Of a stretch of DNA of 64,000 bases, positions 33,365-48,400 are shown piece by piece. The DNA is from Hippasteria phrygiana (lineage: Eukaryota; Echinodermata; Asteroidea; Valvatida; Goniasteridae): NCBI GenBank assembly GCA_037893225.1, contig JAZGUH010000204.1, positions 1,178,001 through 1,242,000 on the forward strand, in the 5' to 3' direction. Positions within the stretch are counted from its first letter, which is position 1; every line of letters starts with the position of its first letter. The notes beneath the pieces are model-generated. The model had not been told where the DNA came from. It saw nothing but the letters and a program-made list of their open reading frames with translations, and searched no databases. A program made the translations under genes and the position numbers.

Positions 33365-36300
33365 AACACTTGTGGAGAAAATTCAAACCTCGCAATGTTT
33401 ATTTTCTTTCCGGCGAACATCTGTGTACATATTACCGTCTATTTATTGCTCCATGCATGTCAAATTCCCTGGGGTATGGACTTGCTTTACTCATTCATAA
33501 TTGCATGAAATATCAACCAAATCCAGTAATTTTGACATGTATGTATAGCTTAGATCTGGCGCTACATGTTGCAATCATCGGCGGCTTCCCAGAGTTAAAA
33601 CTTGTAGAGAAAATTCGAACCTCGCAATGTTTATTTTCTTTCCGGCCAACATCTGTGTACATATTACCGTCTATTTATTGCTCCATGCCTGTCAAATTCC
33701 CTGGGGTATGGACTTGCTTTACTCATTCATAATTGCATGAAATATCAACCAAATTCAGTAATTTTGACATGTATGTATATCTTAGATCTGGCGCTACATG
33801 TTGCAATTATCGGCGGCTTCTTAGGGTTAAAACTTGTGGAGAAAATTCAAACCTCGCAATGTTTATTTTCTTTCCGGCCAACATCTGTGTACATATTACC
33901 GTCTATTTATTGCTCCATGCATGTCAAATTCCCAGGGGTATGGACTTGCTTTACTCATTCATAATTGCATGAAATATCAACCAAATCCAGTAATTTTGAC
34001 ATGTATGTATAGCTTAGATCTGGCGCTACATGTTGCAATCATCGGCGGCTTCCCAGAGTTAAAACTTGTAGAGAAAATTCGAACCTCGCAATGTTTATTT
34101 TCTTTCCGGCCAACATCTGTGTACATATTACCGTCTATTTATTGCTCCATGCCTGTCAAATTCCCTGGGGTATGGACTTGCTTTACTCATTCATAATTGC
34201 ATGAAATATCAACCAAATCCAGTAATTTTGACATGTATGTATAGCTTAGATCTGGCGCTACATGTTGCAATTATCGGCGGCTTCTTAGGGTTAAAACTTG
34301 TGGAGAAAATTCAAACCTCGCAATGTTTATTTTCTTTCCGGCCAACATCTGTGTGCATGTTACCGTCTATTTATTGCTCCATGCATGTCAAATTCCCTGG
34401 GGTATGGACTTGCTTTACTCATTCATAATTGCATGAAATATCAACCAAATTCAGTAATTTTGACATGTATGGATAGCTTAGATCTGGCGCTACATGTTGC
34501 AATCATCGGCGGCTTCTTAGAGTTAACACTTGTGGAGAAAATTCAAACCTCGCAATGTTTATTTTCTTTCCGGCCACCATCTGTGTGCATATTACCTTTT
34601 ATTTATTGCTCCATGCCTGTCAAATTCCCTGGGGTATGGACTTGCTTTACTCATTCATAATTGCATGAAATATCAACCAAATGCAGTAATTTTGACTTGT
34701 ATGAAAAGCTTAGATCTGGCGCTACATGTTGCAATCATCGGCGGCTTCCCAGAGTTAAAACTTGTAGAGAAAATTCAAACCTCGCAATGTTTATTTTCTT
34801 TCCGGCCAACATATGTGTACATATTACCGTCTATTTATTGCTCCATGCATGTCAAATTCCCTGGGGTATGGACTTGCTTTACTCATTCATAATTGCATGA
34901 AATATCAACCAAATCCAGTAATTTTGACATGTATGTATAGCTTAGATCTGGCGCTACATGTTGCAATTATCGGCGGCTTCTTAGGGTTAAAACTTGTGGA
35001 GAAAATTCAAACCTCGCAATGTTTATTTTCTTTCCGGCCAACATCTGTGTGCATGTTACCGTCTATTTATTGCTCCATGCATGTCAAATTCCCTGGGGTA
35101 TGGACTTGCTTTACTCATTCATAATTGCATGAAATATCAACCAAATTCAGTAATTTTGACATGTATGGATAGCTTAGATCTGGCGCTACATGTTGCAATC
35201 ATCGGCGGCTTCTTAGAGTTAACACTTGTGGAGAAAATTCAAACCTCGCAATGTTTATTTTCTTTCCGGCCACCATCTGTGTGCATATTACCTTTTATTT
35301 ATTGCTCCATGCCTGTCAAATTCCCTGGGGTATGGACTTGCTTTACTCATTCATAATTGCATGAAATATCAACCAAATGCAGTAATTTTGACTTGTATGA
35401 AAAGCTTAGATCTGGCGCTACATGTTGCAATCATCGGCGGCTTCCCAGAGTTAAAACTTGTAGAGAAAATTCAAACCTCGCAATGTTTATTTTCTTTCCG
35501 GCCAACATATGTGTACATATTACCGTCTATTTATTGCTCCATGCATGTCAAATTCCCTGGGGTATGGACTTGCTTTACTCATTCATAATTGCATGAAATA
35601 TCAACCAAATTCAGTAATTTTGACATGTATGTATAGCTTAGATCTGGCGCTACATGTTGCAATCATCGGCGGCTTCTTAGAGTTAACACTTCTGGAGAAA
35701 ATTCAAACCTCGCAATGTTTATTTTCTTTCCGGCCAACATCTGTGTACATATTACCGTCTATTTATTGCTCCATGCATGTCAAATTCCCTGGGGTATGGA
35801 CTTGCTTTATTCATTCATAATTGCATGAAATATCAACCAAATGCAGTATTTTTGACATGTATGGATAGCTTAGATCTGGCGCTACATGTTGCAATCATCG
35901 GCGGCTTCCTAGAGTTAAAACTTGTGGAGAAAATTCAAACCTCGCAATGTTTATTTTCTTTCCGGCCAACATATGTGTGCATGTTACCGTCTATTTATTG
36001 CTCCATGCATGTCAAATTCCCTAGGGTATAGACTTGCTTTACTCATTCAAAATTGCATGAAATATCAACCAAATCCAGTAATTTTGACATGTATGTATAT
36101 CTTAGATCTGGCGCTACATGTTGCAATTATCGGCGGCTTCTTAGGGTTAAAACTTGTGGAGAAAATTCAAACCTCGCAATGTTTATTTTCTTTCCGGCCA
36201 ACATCTGTGTGCATGTTACCGTCTATTTATTGCTCCATGCATGTCAAATTCCCTGGGGTATGGACTTGCTTTACTCATTCATAATTGCATGAAATATCAA

Positions 36301-36380
36301 CCAAATACAGTAATTTTGACATGTATGGATAGCTTAGATCTGGCGCTACATGTTGCAATTATCGGCGGCTTCTTAGAATT
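33365..36380 (+). repeat. HOR block G1, 13-mer (3016 bp)
   Basis: Order: T5 T6 T4b T6 T4 T8 T10b T4 T8 T10b T2b T3b T4. The sub-block T4 T8 T10b occurs twice in tandem (34293-34988 and 34989-35684, offset 696). Without that extra triplet the block is the same as the next 10-mer. Confidence 0.92.
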
Positions 36381-38700
36381 AACACTTGTGGAGAAAATTC
36401 AAACCTCGCAATGTTTATTTTCTTTCCGGCGAACATCTGTGTACATATTACCGTCTATTTATTGCTCCATGCATGTCAAATTCCCTGGGGTATGGACTTG
36501 CTTTACTCATTCATAATTGCATGAAATATCAACCAAATCCAGTAATTTTGACATGTATGTATAGCTTAGATCTGGCGCTACATGTTGCAATCATCGGCGG
36601 CTTCCCAGAGTTAAAACTTGTAGAGAAAATTCGAACCTCGCAATGTTTATTTTCTTTCCGGCCAACATCTGTGTACATATTACCGTCTATTTATTGCTCC
36701 ATGCCTGTCAAATTCCCTGGGGTATGGACTTGCTTTACTCATTCATAATTGCATGAAATATCAACCAAATTCAGTAATTTTGACATGTATGTATATCTTA
36801 GATCTGGCGCTACATGTTGCAATTATCGGCGGCTTCTTAGGGTTAAAACTTGTGGAGAAAATTCAAACCTCGCAATGTTTATTTTCTTTCCGGCCAACAT
36901 CTGTGTACATATTACCGTCTATTTATTGCTCCATGCATGTCAAATTCCCAGGGGTATGGACTTGCTTTACTCATTCATAATTGCATGAAATATCAACCAA
37001 ATCCAGTAATTTTGACATGTATGTATAGCTTAGATCTGGCGCTACATGTTGCAATCATCGGCGGCTTCCCAGAGTTAAAACTTGTAGAGAAAATTCGAAC
37101 CTCGCAATGTTTATTTTCTTTCCGGCCAACATCTGTGTACATATTACCGTCTATTTATTGCTCCATGCCTGTCAAATTCCCTGGGGTATGGACTTGCTTT
37201 ACTCATTCATAATTGCATGAAATATCAACCAAATCCAGTAATTTTGACATGTATGTATAGCTTAGATCTGGCGCTACATGTTGCAATTATCGGCGGCTTC
37301 TTAGGGTTAAAACTTGTGGAGAAAATTCAAACCTCGCAATGTTTATTTTCTTTCCGGCCAACATCTGTGTGCATGTTACCGTCTATTTATTGCTCCATGC
37401 ATGTCAAATTCCCTGGGGTATGGACTTGCTTTACTCATTCATAATTGCATGAAATATCAACCAAATTCAGTAATTTTGACATGTATGGATAGCTTAGATC
37501 TGGCGCTACATGTTGCAATCATCGGCGGCTTCTTAGAGTTAACACTTGTGGAGAAAATTCAAACCTCGCAATGTTTATTTTCTTTCCGGCCACCATCTGT
37601 GTGCATATTACCTTTTATTTATTGCTCCATGCCTGTCAAATTCCCTGGGGTATGGACTTGCTTTACTCATTCATAATTGCATGAAATATCAACCAAATGC
37701 AGTAATTTTGACTTGTATGAAAAGCTTAGATCTGGCGCTACATGTTGCAATCATCGGCGGCTTCCCAGAGTTAAAACTTGTAGAGAAAATTCAAACCTCG
37801 CAATGTTTATTTTCTTTCCGGCCAACATATGTGTACATATTACCGTCTATTTATTGCTCCATGCATGTCAAATTCCCTGGGGTATGGACTTGCTTTACTC
37901 ATTCATAATTGCATGAAATATCAACCAAATTCAGTAATTTTGACATGTATGTATAGCTTAGATCTGGCGCTACATGTTGCAATCATCGGCGGCTTCTTAG
38001 AGTTAACACTTCTGGAGAAAATTCAAACCTCGCAATGTTTATTTTCTTTCCGGCCAACATCTGTGTACATATTACCGTCTATTTATTGCTCCATGCATGT
38101 CAAATTCCCTGGGGTATGGACTTGCTTTATTCATTCATAATTGCATGAAATATCAACCAAATGCAGTATTTTTGACATGTATGGATAGCTTAGATCTGGC
38201 GCTACATGTTGCAATCATCGGCGGCTTCCTAGAGTTAAAACTTGTGGAGAAAATTCAAACCTCGCAATGTTTATTTTCTTTCCGGCCAACATATGTGTGC
38301 ATGTTACCGTCTATTTATTGCTCCATGCATGTCAAATTCCCTAGGGTATAGACTTGCTTTACTCATTCAAAATTGCATGAAATATCAACCAAATCCAGTA
38401 ATTTTGACATGTATGTATATCTTAGATCTGGCGCTACATGTTGCAATTATCGGCGGCTTCTTAGGGTTAAAACTTGTGGAGAAAATTCAAACCTCGCAAT
38501 GTTTATTTTCTTTCCGGCCAACATCTGTGTGCATGTTACCGTCTATTTATTGCTCCATGCATGTCAAATTCCCTGGGGTATGGACTTGCTTTACTCATTC
38601 ATAATTGCATGAAATATCAACCAAATACAGTAATTTTGACATGTATGGATAGCTTAGATCTGGCGCTACATGTTGCAATTATCGGCGGCTTCTTAGAATT
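36381..38700 (+). repeat. HOR block G2, 10-mer (2320 bp)
   Basis: Order: T5 T6 T4b T6 T4 T8 T10b T2b T3b T4. It matches G1 at offset 3016 up to T10b and at offset 2320 from T2b. It is the compact form of the G unit. At its right edge T5 and T6 continue, but the order then changes to T7, marking the boundary with block H. Confidence 0.92.
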
Positions 38701-41700
38701 AACACTTGTGGAGAAAATTCAAACCTCGCAATGTTTATTTTCTTTCCGGCGAACATCTGTGTACATATTACCGTCTATTTATTGCTCCATGCATGTCAAA
38801 TTCCCTGGGGTATGGACTTGCTTTACTCATTCATAATTGCATGAAATATCAACCAAATCCAGTAATTTTGACATGTATGTATAGCTTAGATCTGGCGCTA
38901 CATGTTGCAATCATCGGCGGCTTCCCAGAGTTAAAACTTGTAGAGAAAATTCGAACCTCGCAATGTTTATTTTCTTTCCGGCCAACATCTGTGTACATAT
39001 TACCGTCTATTTATTGCTCCATGCCTGTCAAATTCCCTGGGGTATGGACTTGCTTTACTCATTCATAATTGCATGAAATATCAACCAAATTCAGTAATGT
39101 TGACATGTATGTATAGCTTAGATCTGGCGCTACATGTTGCAATTATCGGCGGCTTCTTAGAGTTAAAACTTGTGGAGAAAATTCAAACCTCGCAATGTTT
39201 ATTTTCTTTCCGGCCAACATCTGTGTACATATTACCGTCTATTTATTGCTCCATGCGTGTCAAATTCCCTGGGGTATGGACTTGCTTTACTCATTCATAA
39301 TTGCATGAAATATCAACCAAATACAGTTATTTTGACATGTATGGATAGCTTAGATCTGGCGCTACATGTTGCAATTATCGGCGGCTTCTTAGAGTTAACA
39401 CTTGTGGAGAAAATTCAAACCTCGCAATGTTTATTTTCTTTCCGGCCACCATCTGTGTGCATATTACCTTTTATTTATTGCTCCATGCCTGTCAAATTCC
39501 CTGGGGTATGGACTTGCTTTACTCATTCATAATTGCATGAAATATCAACCAAATGCAGTAATTTTGACTTGTATGTATAGCTTAGATCTGGCGCTACATG
39601 TTGCAATCATCGGCGGCTTCCCAGAGTTAAAACTTGTAGAGAAAATTCAAACCTCGCAATGTTTATTTTCTTTCCGGCCAACATCTGTGTACATGTTACC
39701 GTCTATTTATTGCTCCATGCCTGTCAAATTCCCTGGGGTATGGACTTGCTTTACTCATTCATAATTGCATGAAATATCAACCAAATGCAGTAATTTTGAC
39801 TTGTATGTATAGCTTAGATCTGGCGCTACATGTTGCAATCACCGGCGGCTTCCCAGAGTTAAAACTTGTAGAGAAAATTCAAACCTCGCAATGTTTATTT
39901 TCTTTCCGGCCAACATCTGTGTACATATTACCGTCTATTTATTGCTCCATGCATGTCAAATTCCCTGGGGTATGGACTTGCTTTACTCATTCATAATTGC
40001 ATGAAATATCAACCAAATTCAGTAATTTTGACATGTATGGATAGCTTAGATCTGGCGCTACATGTTGCAATTATCGGCGGCTTCTTAGAGCTGACACTTG
40101 TAGAGAAAAATCAAACCTCGCAATGTTTATTTTCTTTCCGGCCACCATCTGTGTGCATATTACCTTTTATTTATTGCTCCATGCCTGTCAAATTCCCTGG
40201 GGTATGGACTTGCTTTACTCATTCATAATTGCATGAAATATCAACCAAATGCAGTAATTTTGACATGTATGTATAGCTTAGATCTGGCGCAACATGTTGC
40301 AATCATCGGCGGCTTCTTAGAGTTCAAACTTGTAGAGAAAATTCGAACCTCGCAATGTTTATTTTCTTTCCGGCCAACATCTGTGTACATATTACCGTCT
40401 ATTTATTGCTCCATGCCTGTCAAATTCCCTGGGGTATGGACTTGCTTTACTCATTCATAATTGCATGAAATATCAACCAAATTCAGTAATTTTGACATGT
40501 ATGTATAGCTTAGATCTGGCGCTACATGTTGCAATTATCGGCGGCTTCTTAGGGTTAAAACTTGTGGAGAAAATTCAAACCTCGCAATGTTTATTTTCTT
40601 TCCGGCCAACATCTGTGTGCATGTTACTGTCTATTTATTGCTCCATGCATGCCAAATTCCCTGGGGTATGGACTTGCTTTACTCATTCATAATTGCATGA
40701 AATATCAACCAAATACAGTAATTTTGACATGTATGGATAGCTTAGATCTGGCGCTACATGTTGCAATTATCGGCGGCTTCTTAGAGTTAAAATTTGTGGA
40801 GAAAATTCAAACCTCGCAATGTTTATTTTCTTTCCGGCCAACATCTGTGTACATATTACCGTCTATTTATTGCTCCATGCGTGTCAAATTCCCTGGGGTA
40901 TGGACTTGCTTTACTCATTCATAATTGCATGAAATATCAACCAAATACAGTTATTTTGACATGTATGGATAGCTTAGATCTGGCGCTACATGTTGCAATT
41001 ATCGGCGGCTTCTTAGAGTTAACACTTGTGGAGAAAATTCAAACCTCGCAATGTTTATTTTCTTTCCGGCCACCATCTGTGTGCATATTACCTTTTATTT
41101 ATTGCTCCATGCCTGTCAAATTCCCTGGGGTATGGACTTGCTTTACTCATTCATAATTGCATGAAATATCAACCAAATGCAGTAATTTTGACTTGTATGT
41201 ATAGCTTAGATCTGGCGCTACATGTTGCAATCATCGGCGGCTTCCCAGAGTTAAAACTTGTAGAGAAAATTCAAACCTCGCAATGTTTATTTTCTTTCCG
41301 GCCAACATCTGTGTACATGTTACCGTCTATTTATTGCTCCATGCCTGTCAAATTCCCTGGGGTATGGACTTGCTTTACTCATTCATAATTGCATGAAATA
41401 TCAACCAAATGCAGTAATTTTGACTTGTATGTATAGCTTAGATCTGGCGCTACATGTTGCAATCACCGGCGGCTTCCCAGAGTTAAAACTTGTAGAGAAA
41501 ATTCAAACCTCGCAATGTTTATTTTCTTTCCGGCCAACATCTGTGTACATATTACCGTCTATTTATTGCTCCATGCATGTCAAATTCCCTGGGGTATGGA
41601 CTTGCTTTACTCATTCATAATTGCATGAAATATCAACCAAATTCAGTAATTTTGACATGTATGGATAGCTTAGATCTGGCGCTACATGTTGCAATTATCG

Positions 41701-44700
41701 GCGGCTTCTTAGAGCTGACACTTGTAGAGAAAAATCAAACCTCGCAATGTTTATTTTCTTTCCGGCCACCATCTGTGTGCATATTACCTTTTATTTATTG
41801 CTCCATGCCTGTCAAATTCCCTGGGGTATGGACTTGCTTTACTCATTCATAATTGCATGAAATATCAACCAAATTCAGTAATTTTGACATGTATGTATAG
41901 CTTAGATCTGGCGCTACATGTTGCAATTATCGGCGGCTTCTTAGGGTTAAAACTTGTGGAGAAAATTCAAACCTCGCAATGTTTATTTTCTTTCCGGCCA
42001 ACATCTGTGTGCATGTTACCGTCTATTTATTGCTCCATGCATGCCAAATTCCCTGGGGTATGGACTTGCTTTACTCATTCATAATTGCATGAAATATCAA
42101 CCAAATACAGTAATTTTGACATGTATGGATAGCTTAGATCTGGCGCTACATGTTGCAATTATCGGCGGCTTCTTAGAATTAACACTTGTGGAGAAAATTC
42201 AAACCTCGCAATGTTTATTTTCTTTCCGGCCAACATCTGTGTACATATTACCGTCTATTTATTGCTCCATGCATGTCAAATTCCCTGGGGTATGGACTTG
42301 CTTTACTCATTCATAATTGCATGAAATATCAACCAAATTCAGTAATTTTGACATGTATGGATAGCTTAGATCTGGCGCTACATGTTGCAATTATCGGCGG
42401 CTTCTTAGAGTTAACACTTGTAGAGAAAAATCAAACCTCGCAATGTTTATTTTCTTTCCGGCCACCATCTGTGTGCATATTACCTTTTATTTATTGCTCC
42501 ATGCCTGTCAAATTCCCTGGGGTATGGACTTGCTTTACTCATTCATAATTGCATGAAATATCAACCAAATGCAGTAATTTTGACATGTATGTATAGCTTA
42601 GATCTGGCGCTACATGTTGCAATCATCGGCGGCTTCTTAGAGTTCAAACTTGTAGAGAAAATTCGAACCTCGCAATGTTTATTTTCTTTCCGGCCAACAT
42701 CTGTGTACATATTACCGTCTATTTATTGCTCCATGCCTGTCAAATTCCCTGGGGTATGGACTTGCTTTACTCATTCATAATTGCATGAAATATCAACCAA
42801 ATTCAGTAATTTTGACATGTATGTATAGCTTAGATCTGGCGCTACATGTTGCAATTATCGGCGGCTTCTTAGGGTTAAAACTTGTGGAGAAAATTCAAAC
42901 CTCGCAATGTTTATTTTCTTTCCGGCCAACATCTGTGTGCATGTTACCGTCTATTTATTGCTCCATGCATGTCAAATTCCCTGGGGTATGGACTTGCTTT
43001 ACTCATTCATAATTGCATGAAATATCAACCAAATACAGTAATTTTGACATGTATGGATAGCTTAGATCTGGCGCTACATGTTGGAATTATCGGCGGCTTC
43101 TTAGAGTTAACACTTGTGGAGAAAATTCAAACCTCGCAATGTTTATTTTCTTTCCGGCCACCATCTGTGTGCATATTACCTTTTATTTATTGCTCCATGC
43201 CTGTCAAATTCCCTGGGGTATGGACTTGCTTTACTCATTCATAATTGCATGAAATATCAACCAAATTCAGTAATTTTGACATGTATGTATAGCTTAGATC
43301 TGGCGCTACATGTTGCAATTATCGGCGGCTTCTTAGGGTTAAAACTTGTGGAGAAAATTCAAACCTCGCAATGTTTATTTTCTTTCCGGCCAACATCTGT
43401 GTGCATGTTACCGTCTATTTATTGCTCCATGCATGCCAAATTCCCTGGGGTATGGACTTGCTTTACTCATTCATAATTGCATGAAATATCAACCAAATAC
43501 AGTAATTTTGACATGTATGGATAGCTTAGATCTGGCGCTACATGTTGCAATTATCGGCGGCTTCTTAGAATTAACACTTGTGGAGAAAATTCAAACCTCG
43601 CAATGTTTATTTTCTTTCCGGCCAACATCTGTGTACATATTACCGTCTATTTATTGCTCCATGCATGTCAAATTCCCTGGGGTATGGACTTGCTTTACTC
43701 ATTCATAATTGCATGAAATATCAACCAAATTCAGTAATTTTGACATGTATGGATAGCTTAGATCTGGCGCTACATGTTGCAATTATCGGCGGCTTCTTAG
43801 AGTTAACACTTGTAGAGAAAAATCAAACCTCGCAATGTTTATTTTCTTTCCGGCCACCATCTGTGTGCATATTACCTTTTATTTATTGCTCCATGCCTGT
43901 CAAATTCCCTGGGGTATGGACTTGCTTTACTCATTCATAATTGCATGAAATATCAACCAAATGCAGTAATTTTGACATGTATGTATAGCTTAGATCTGGC
44001 GCTACATGTTGCAATCATCGGCGGCTTCTTAGAGTTCAAACTTGTAGAGAAAATTCGAACCTCGCAATGTTTATTTTCTTTCCGGCCAACATCTGTGTAC
44101 ATATTACCGTCTATTTATTGCTCCATGCCTGTCAAATTCCCTGGGGTATGGACTTGCTTTACTCATTCATAATTGCATGAAATATCAACCAAATTCAGTA
44201 ATTTTGACATGTATGTATAGCTTAGATCTGGCGCTACATGTTGCAATTATCGGCGGCTTCTTAGGGTTAAAACTTGTGGAGAAAATTCAAACCTCGCAAT
44301 GTTTATTTTCTTTCCGGCCAACATCTGTGTGCATGTTACCGTCTATTTATTGCTCCATGCATGTCAAATTCCCTGGGGTATGGACTTGCTTTACTCATTC
44401 ATAATTGCATGAAATATCAACCAAATACAGTAATTTTGACATGTATGGATAGCTTAGATCTGGCGCTACATGTTGCAATTATCGGCGGCTTCTTAGAATT
44501 AACACTTGTGGAGAAAATTCAAACCTCGCAATGTTTATTTTCTTTCCGGCCAACATATGTGTACATATTACCGTCTATTTATTGCTCCATGCATGTCAAA
44601 TTCCCTGGGGTATGGACTTGCTTTACTCATTCATAATTGCATGAAATATCAACCAAATTCAGTAATTTTGACATGTATGTATAGCTTAGATCTGGCGCTA

Positions 44701-45428
44701 CATGTTGCAATCATCGGCGGCTTCTTAGAGTTAACACTTCTGGAGAAAATTCAAACCTCGCAATGTTTATTTTCTTTCCGGCCAACATCTGTGTACATAT
44801 TACCGTCTATTTATTGCTCCATGCATGTCAAATTCCCTGGGGTATGGACTTGCTTTATTCATTCATAATTGCATGAAATATCAACCAAATGCAGTATTTT
44901 TGACATGTATGGATAGCTTAGATCTGGCGCTACATGTTGCAATCATCGGCGGCTTCCTAGAGTTAAAACTTGTGGAGAAAATTCAAACCTCGCAATGTTT
45001 ATTTTCTTTCCGGCCAACATATGTGTGCATGTTACCGTCTATTTATTGCTCCATGCATGTCAAATTCCCTAGGGTATAGACTTGCTTTACTCATTCAAAA
45101 TTGCATGAAATATCAACCAAATCCAGTAATTTTGACATGTATGTATATCTTAGATCTGGCGCTACATGTTGCAATTATCGGCGGCTTCTTAGGGTTAAAA
45201 CTTGTGGAGAAAATTCAAACCTCGCAATGTTTATTTTCTTTCCGGCCAACATCTGTGTGCATGTTACTGTCTATTTATTGCTCCATGCATGTCAAATTCC
45301 CTGGGGTATGGACTTGCTTTACTCATTCATAATTGCATGAAATATCAACCAAATACAGTAATTTTGACATGTATGGATAGCTTAGATCTGGCGCTACATG
45401 TTGCAATTATCGGCGGCTTCTTAGAATT
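38701..45428 (+). repeat. HOR block H1, 29-mer (6728 bp)
   Basis: Order: T5-T6-T7-T8-T9-T10-T11-T12-T13-T7-T8-T9-T10-T11-T13-T1b-T11-T12-T4-T8-T13-T1b-T11-T12-T4-T10c-T2b-T3b-T4. The run T13 T1b T11 T12 T4 occurs twice (41949 and 43341, offset 1392). Private marks are GTTACTGTC, AAAATTTGTGG and ATGTTGGAATTATC near 43083. Its first 18 monomers repeat at offset 6728. Confidence 0.93.
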
Positions 45429-48400
45429 AACACTTGTGGAGAAAATTCAAACCTCGCAATGTTTATTTTCTTTCCGGCGAACATCTGTGTACATATTACC
45501 GTCTATTTATTGCTCCATGCATGTCAAATTCCCTGGGGTATGGACTTGCTTTACTCATTCATAATTGCATGAAATATCAACCAAATCCAGTAATTTTGAC
45601 ATGTATGTATAGCTTAGATCTGGCGCTACATGTTGCAATCATCGGCGGCTTCCCAGAGTTAAAACTTGTAGAGAAAATTCGAACCTCGCAATGTTTATTT
45701 TCTTTCCGGCCAACATCTGTGTACATATTACCGTCTATTTATTGCTCCATGCCTGTCAAATTCCCTGGGGTATGGACTTGCTTTACTCATTCATAATTGC
45801 ATGAAATATCAACCAAATTCAGTAATGTTGACATGTATGTATAGCTTAGATCTGGCGCTACATGTTGCAATTATCGGCGGCTTCTTAGAGTTAAAACTTG
45901 TGGAGAAAATTCAAACCTCGCAATGTTTATTTTCTTTCCGGCCAACATCTGTGTACATATTACCGTCTATTTATTGCTCCATGCGTGTCAAATTCCCTGG
46001 GGTATGGACTTGCTTTACTCATTCATAATTGCATGAAATATCAACCAAATACAGTTATTTTGACATGTATGGATAGCTTAGATCTGGCGCTACATGTTGC
46101 AATTATCGGCGGCTTCTTAGAGTTAACACTTGTGGAGAAAATTCAAACCTCGCAATGTTTATTTTCTTTCCGGCCACCATCTGTGTGCATATTACCTTTT
46201 ATTTATTTCTCCATGCCTGTCAAATTCCCTGGGGTATGGACTTGCTTTACTCATTCATAATTGCATGAAATATCAACCAAATGCAGTAATTTTGACTTGT
46301 ATGTATAGCTTAGATCTGGCGCTACATGTTGCAATCATCGGCGGCTTCCCAGAGTTAAAACTTGTAGAGAAAATTCAAACCTCGCAATGTTTATTTTCTT
46401 TCCGGCCAACATCTGTGTACATGTTACCGTCTATTTATTGCTCCATGCCTGTCAAATTCCCTGGGGTATGGACTTGCTTTACTCATTCATAATTGCATGA
46501 AATATCAACCAAATGCAGTAATTTTGACTTGTATATATAGCTTAGATCTGGCGCTACATGTTGCAATCACCGGCGGCTTCCCAGAGTTAAAACTTGTAGA
46601 GAAAATTCAAACCTCGCAATGTTTATTTTCTTTCCGGCCAACATCTGTGTACATATTACCGTCTATTTATTGCTCCATGCATGTCAAATTCCCTGGGGTA
46701 TGGACTTGCTTTACTCATTCATAATTGCATGAAATATCAACCAAATTCAGTAATTTTGACATGTATGGATAGCTTAGATCTGGCGCTACATGTTGCAATT
46801 ATCGGCGGCGTCTTAGAGCTGACACTTGTAGAGAAAAATCAAACCTCGCAATGTTTATTTTCTTTCCGGCCACCATCTGTGTGCATATTACCTTTTATTT
46901 ATTGCTCCATGCCTGTCAAATTCCCTGGGGTATGGACTTGCTTTACTCATTCATAATTGCATGAAATATCAACCAAATGCAGTAATTTTGACATGTATGT
47001 ATAGCTTAGATCTGGCGCAACATGTTGCAATCATCGGCGGCTTCTTAGAGTTCAAACTTGTAGAGAAAATTCGAACCTCGCAATGTTTATTTTCTTTCCG
47101 GCCAACATCTGTGTACATATTACCGTCTATTTATTGCTCCATGCCTGTCAAATTCCCTGGGGTATGGACTTGCTTTACTCATTCATAATTGCATGAAATA
47201 TCAACCAAATTCAGTAATTTTGACATGTATGTATAGCTTAGATCTGGCGCTACATGTTGCAATTATCGGCGGCTTCTTAGGGTTAAAACTTGTGGAGAAA
47301 ATTCAAACCTCGCAATGTTTATTTTCTTTCCGGCCAACATCTGTGTGCATGTTACTGTCTATTTATTGCTCCATGCATGCCAAATTCCCTGGGGTATGGA
47401 CTTGCTTTACTCATTCATAATTGCATGAAATATCAACCAAATACAGTAATTTTGACATGTATGGATAGCTTAGATCTGGCGCTACATGTTGCAATTATCG
47501 GCGGCTTCTTAGAGTTAAAATTTGTGGAGAAAATTCAAACCTCGCAATGTTTATTTTCTTTCCGGCCAACATCTGTGTACATATTACCGTCTATTTATTG
47601 CTCCATGCGTGTCAAATTCCCTGGGGTATGGACTTGCTTTACTCATTCATAATTGCATGAAATATCAACCAAATACAGTTATTTTGACATGTATGGATAG
47701 CTTAGATCTGGCGCTACATGTTGCAATTATCGGCGGCTTCTTAGAGTTAACACTTGTGGAGAAAATTCAAACCTCGCAATGTTTATTTTCTTTCCGGCCA
47801 CCATCTGTGTGCATATTACCTTTTATTTATTGCTCCATGCCTGTCAAATTCCCTGGGGTATGGACTTGCTTTACTCATTCATAATTGCATGAAATATCAA
47901 CCAAATGCAGTAATTTTGACTTGTATGTATAGCTTAGATCTGGCGCTACATGTTGCAATCATCGGCGGCTTCCCAGAGTTAAAACTTGTAGAGAAAATTC
48001 AAACCTCGCAATGTTTATTTTCTTTCCGGCCAACATCTGTGTACATGTTACCGTCTATTTATTGCTCCATGCCTGTCAAATTCCCTGGGGTATGGACTTG
48101 CTTTACTCATTCATAATTGCATGAAATATCAACCAAATGCAGTAATTTTGACTTGTATGTATAGCTTAGATCTGGCGCTACATGTTGCAATCACCGGCGG
48201 CTTCCCAGAGTTAAAACTTGTAGAGAAAATTCAAACCTCGCAATGTTTATTTTCTTTCCGGCCAACATCTGTGTACATATTACCGTCTATTTATTGCTCC
48301 ATGCATGTCAAATTCCCTGGGGTATGGACTTGCTTTACTCATTCATAATTGCATGAAATATCAACCAAATTCAGTAATTTTGACATGTATGGATAGCTTA

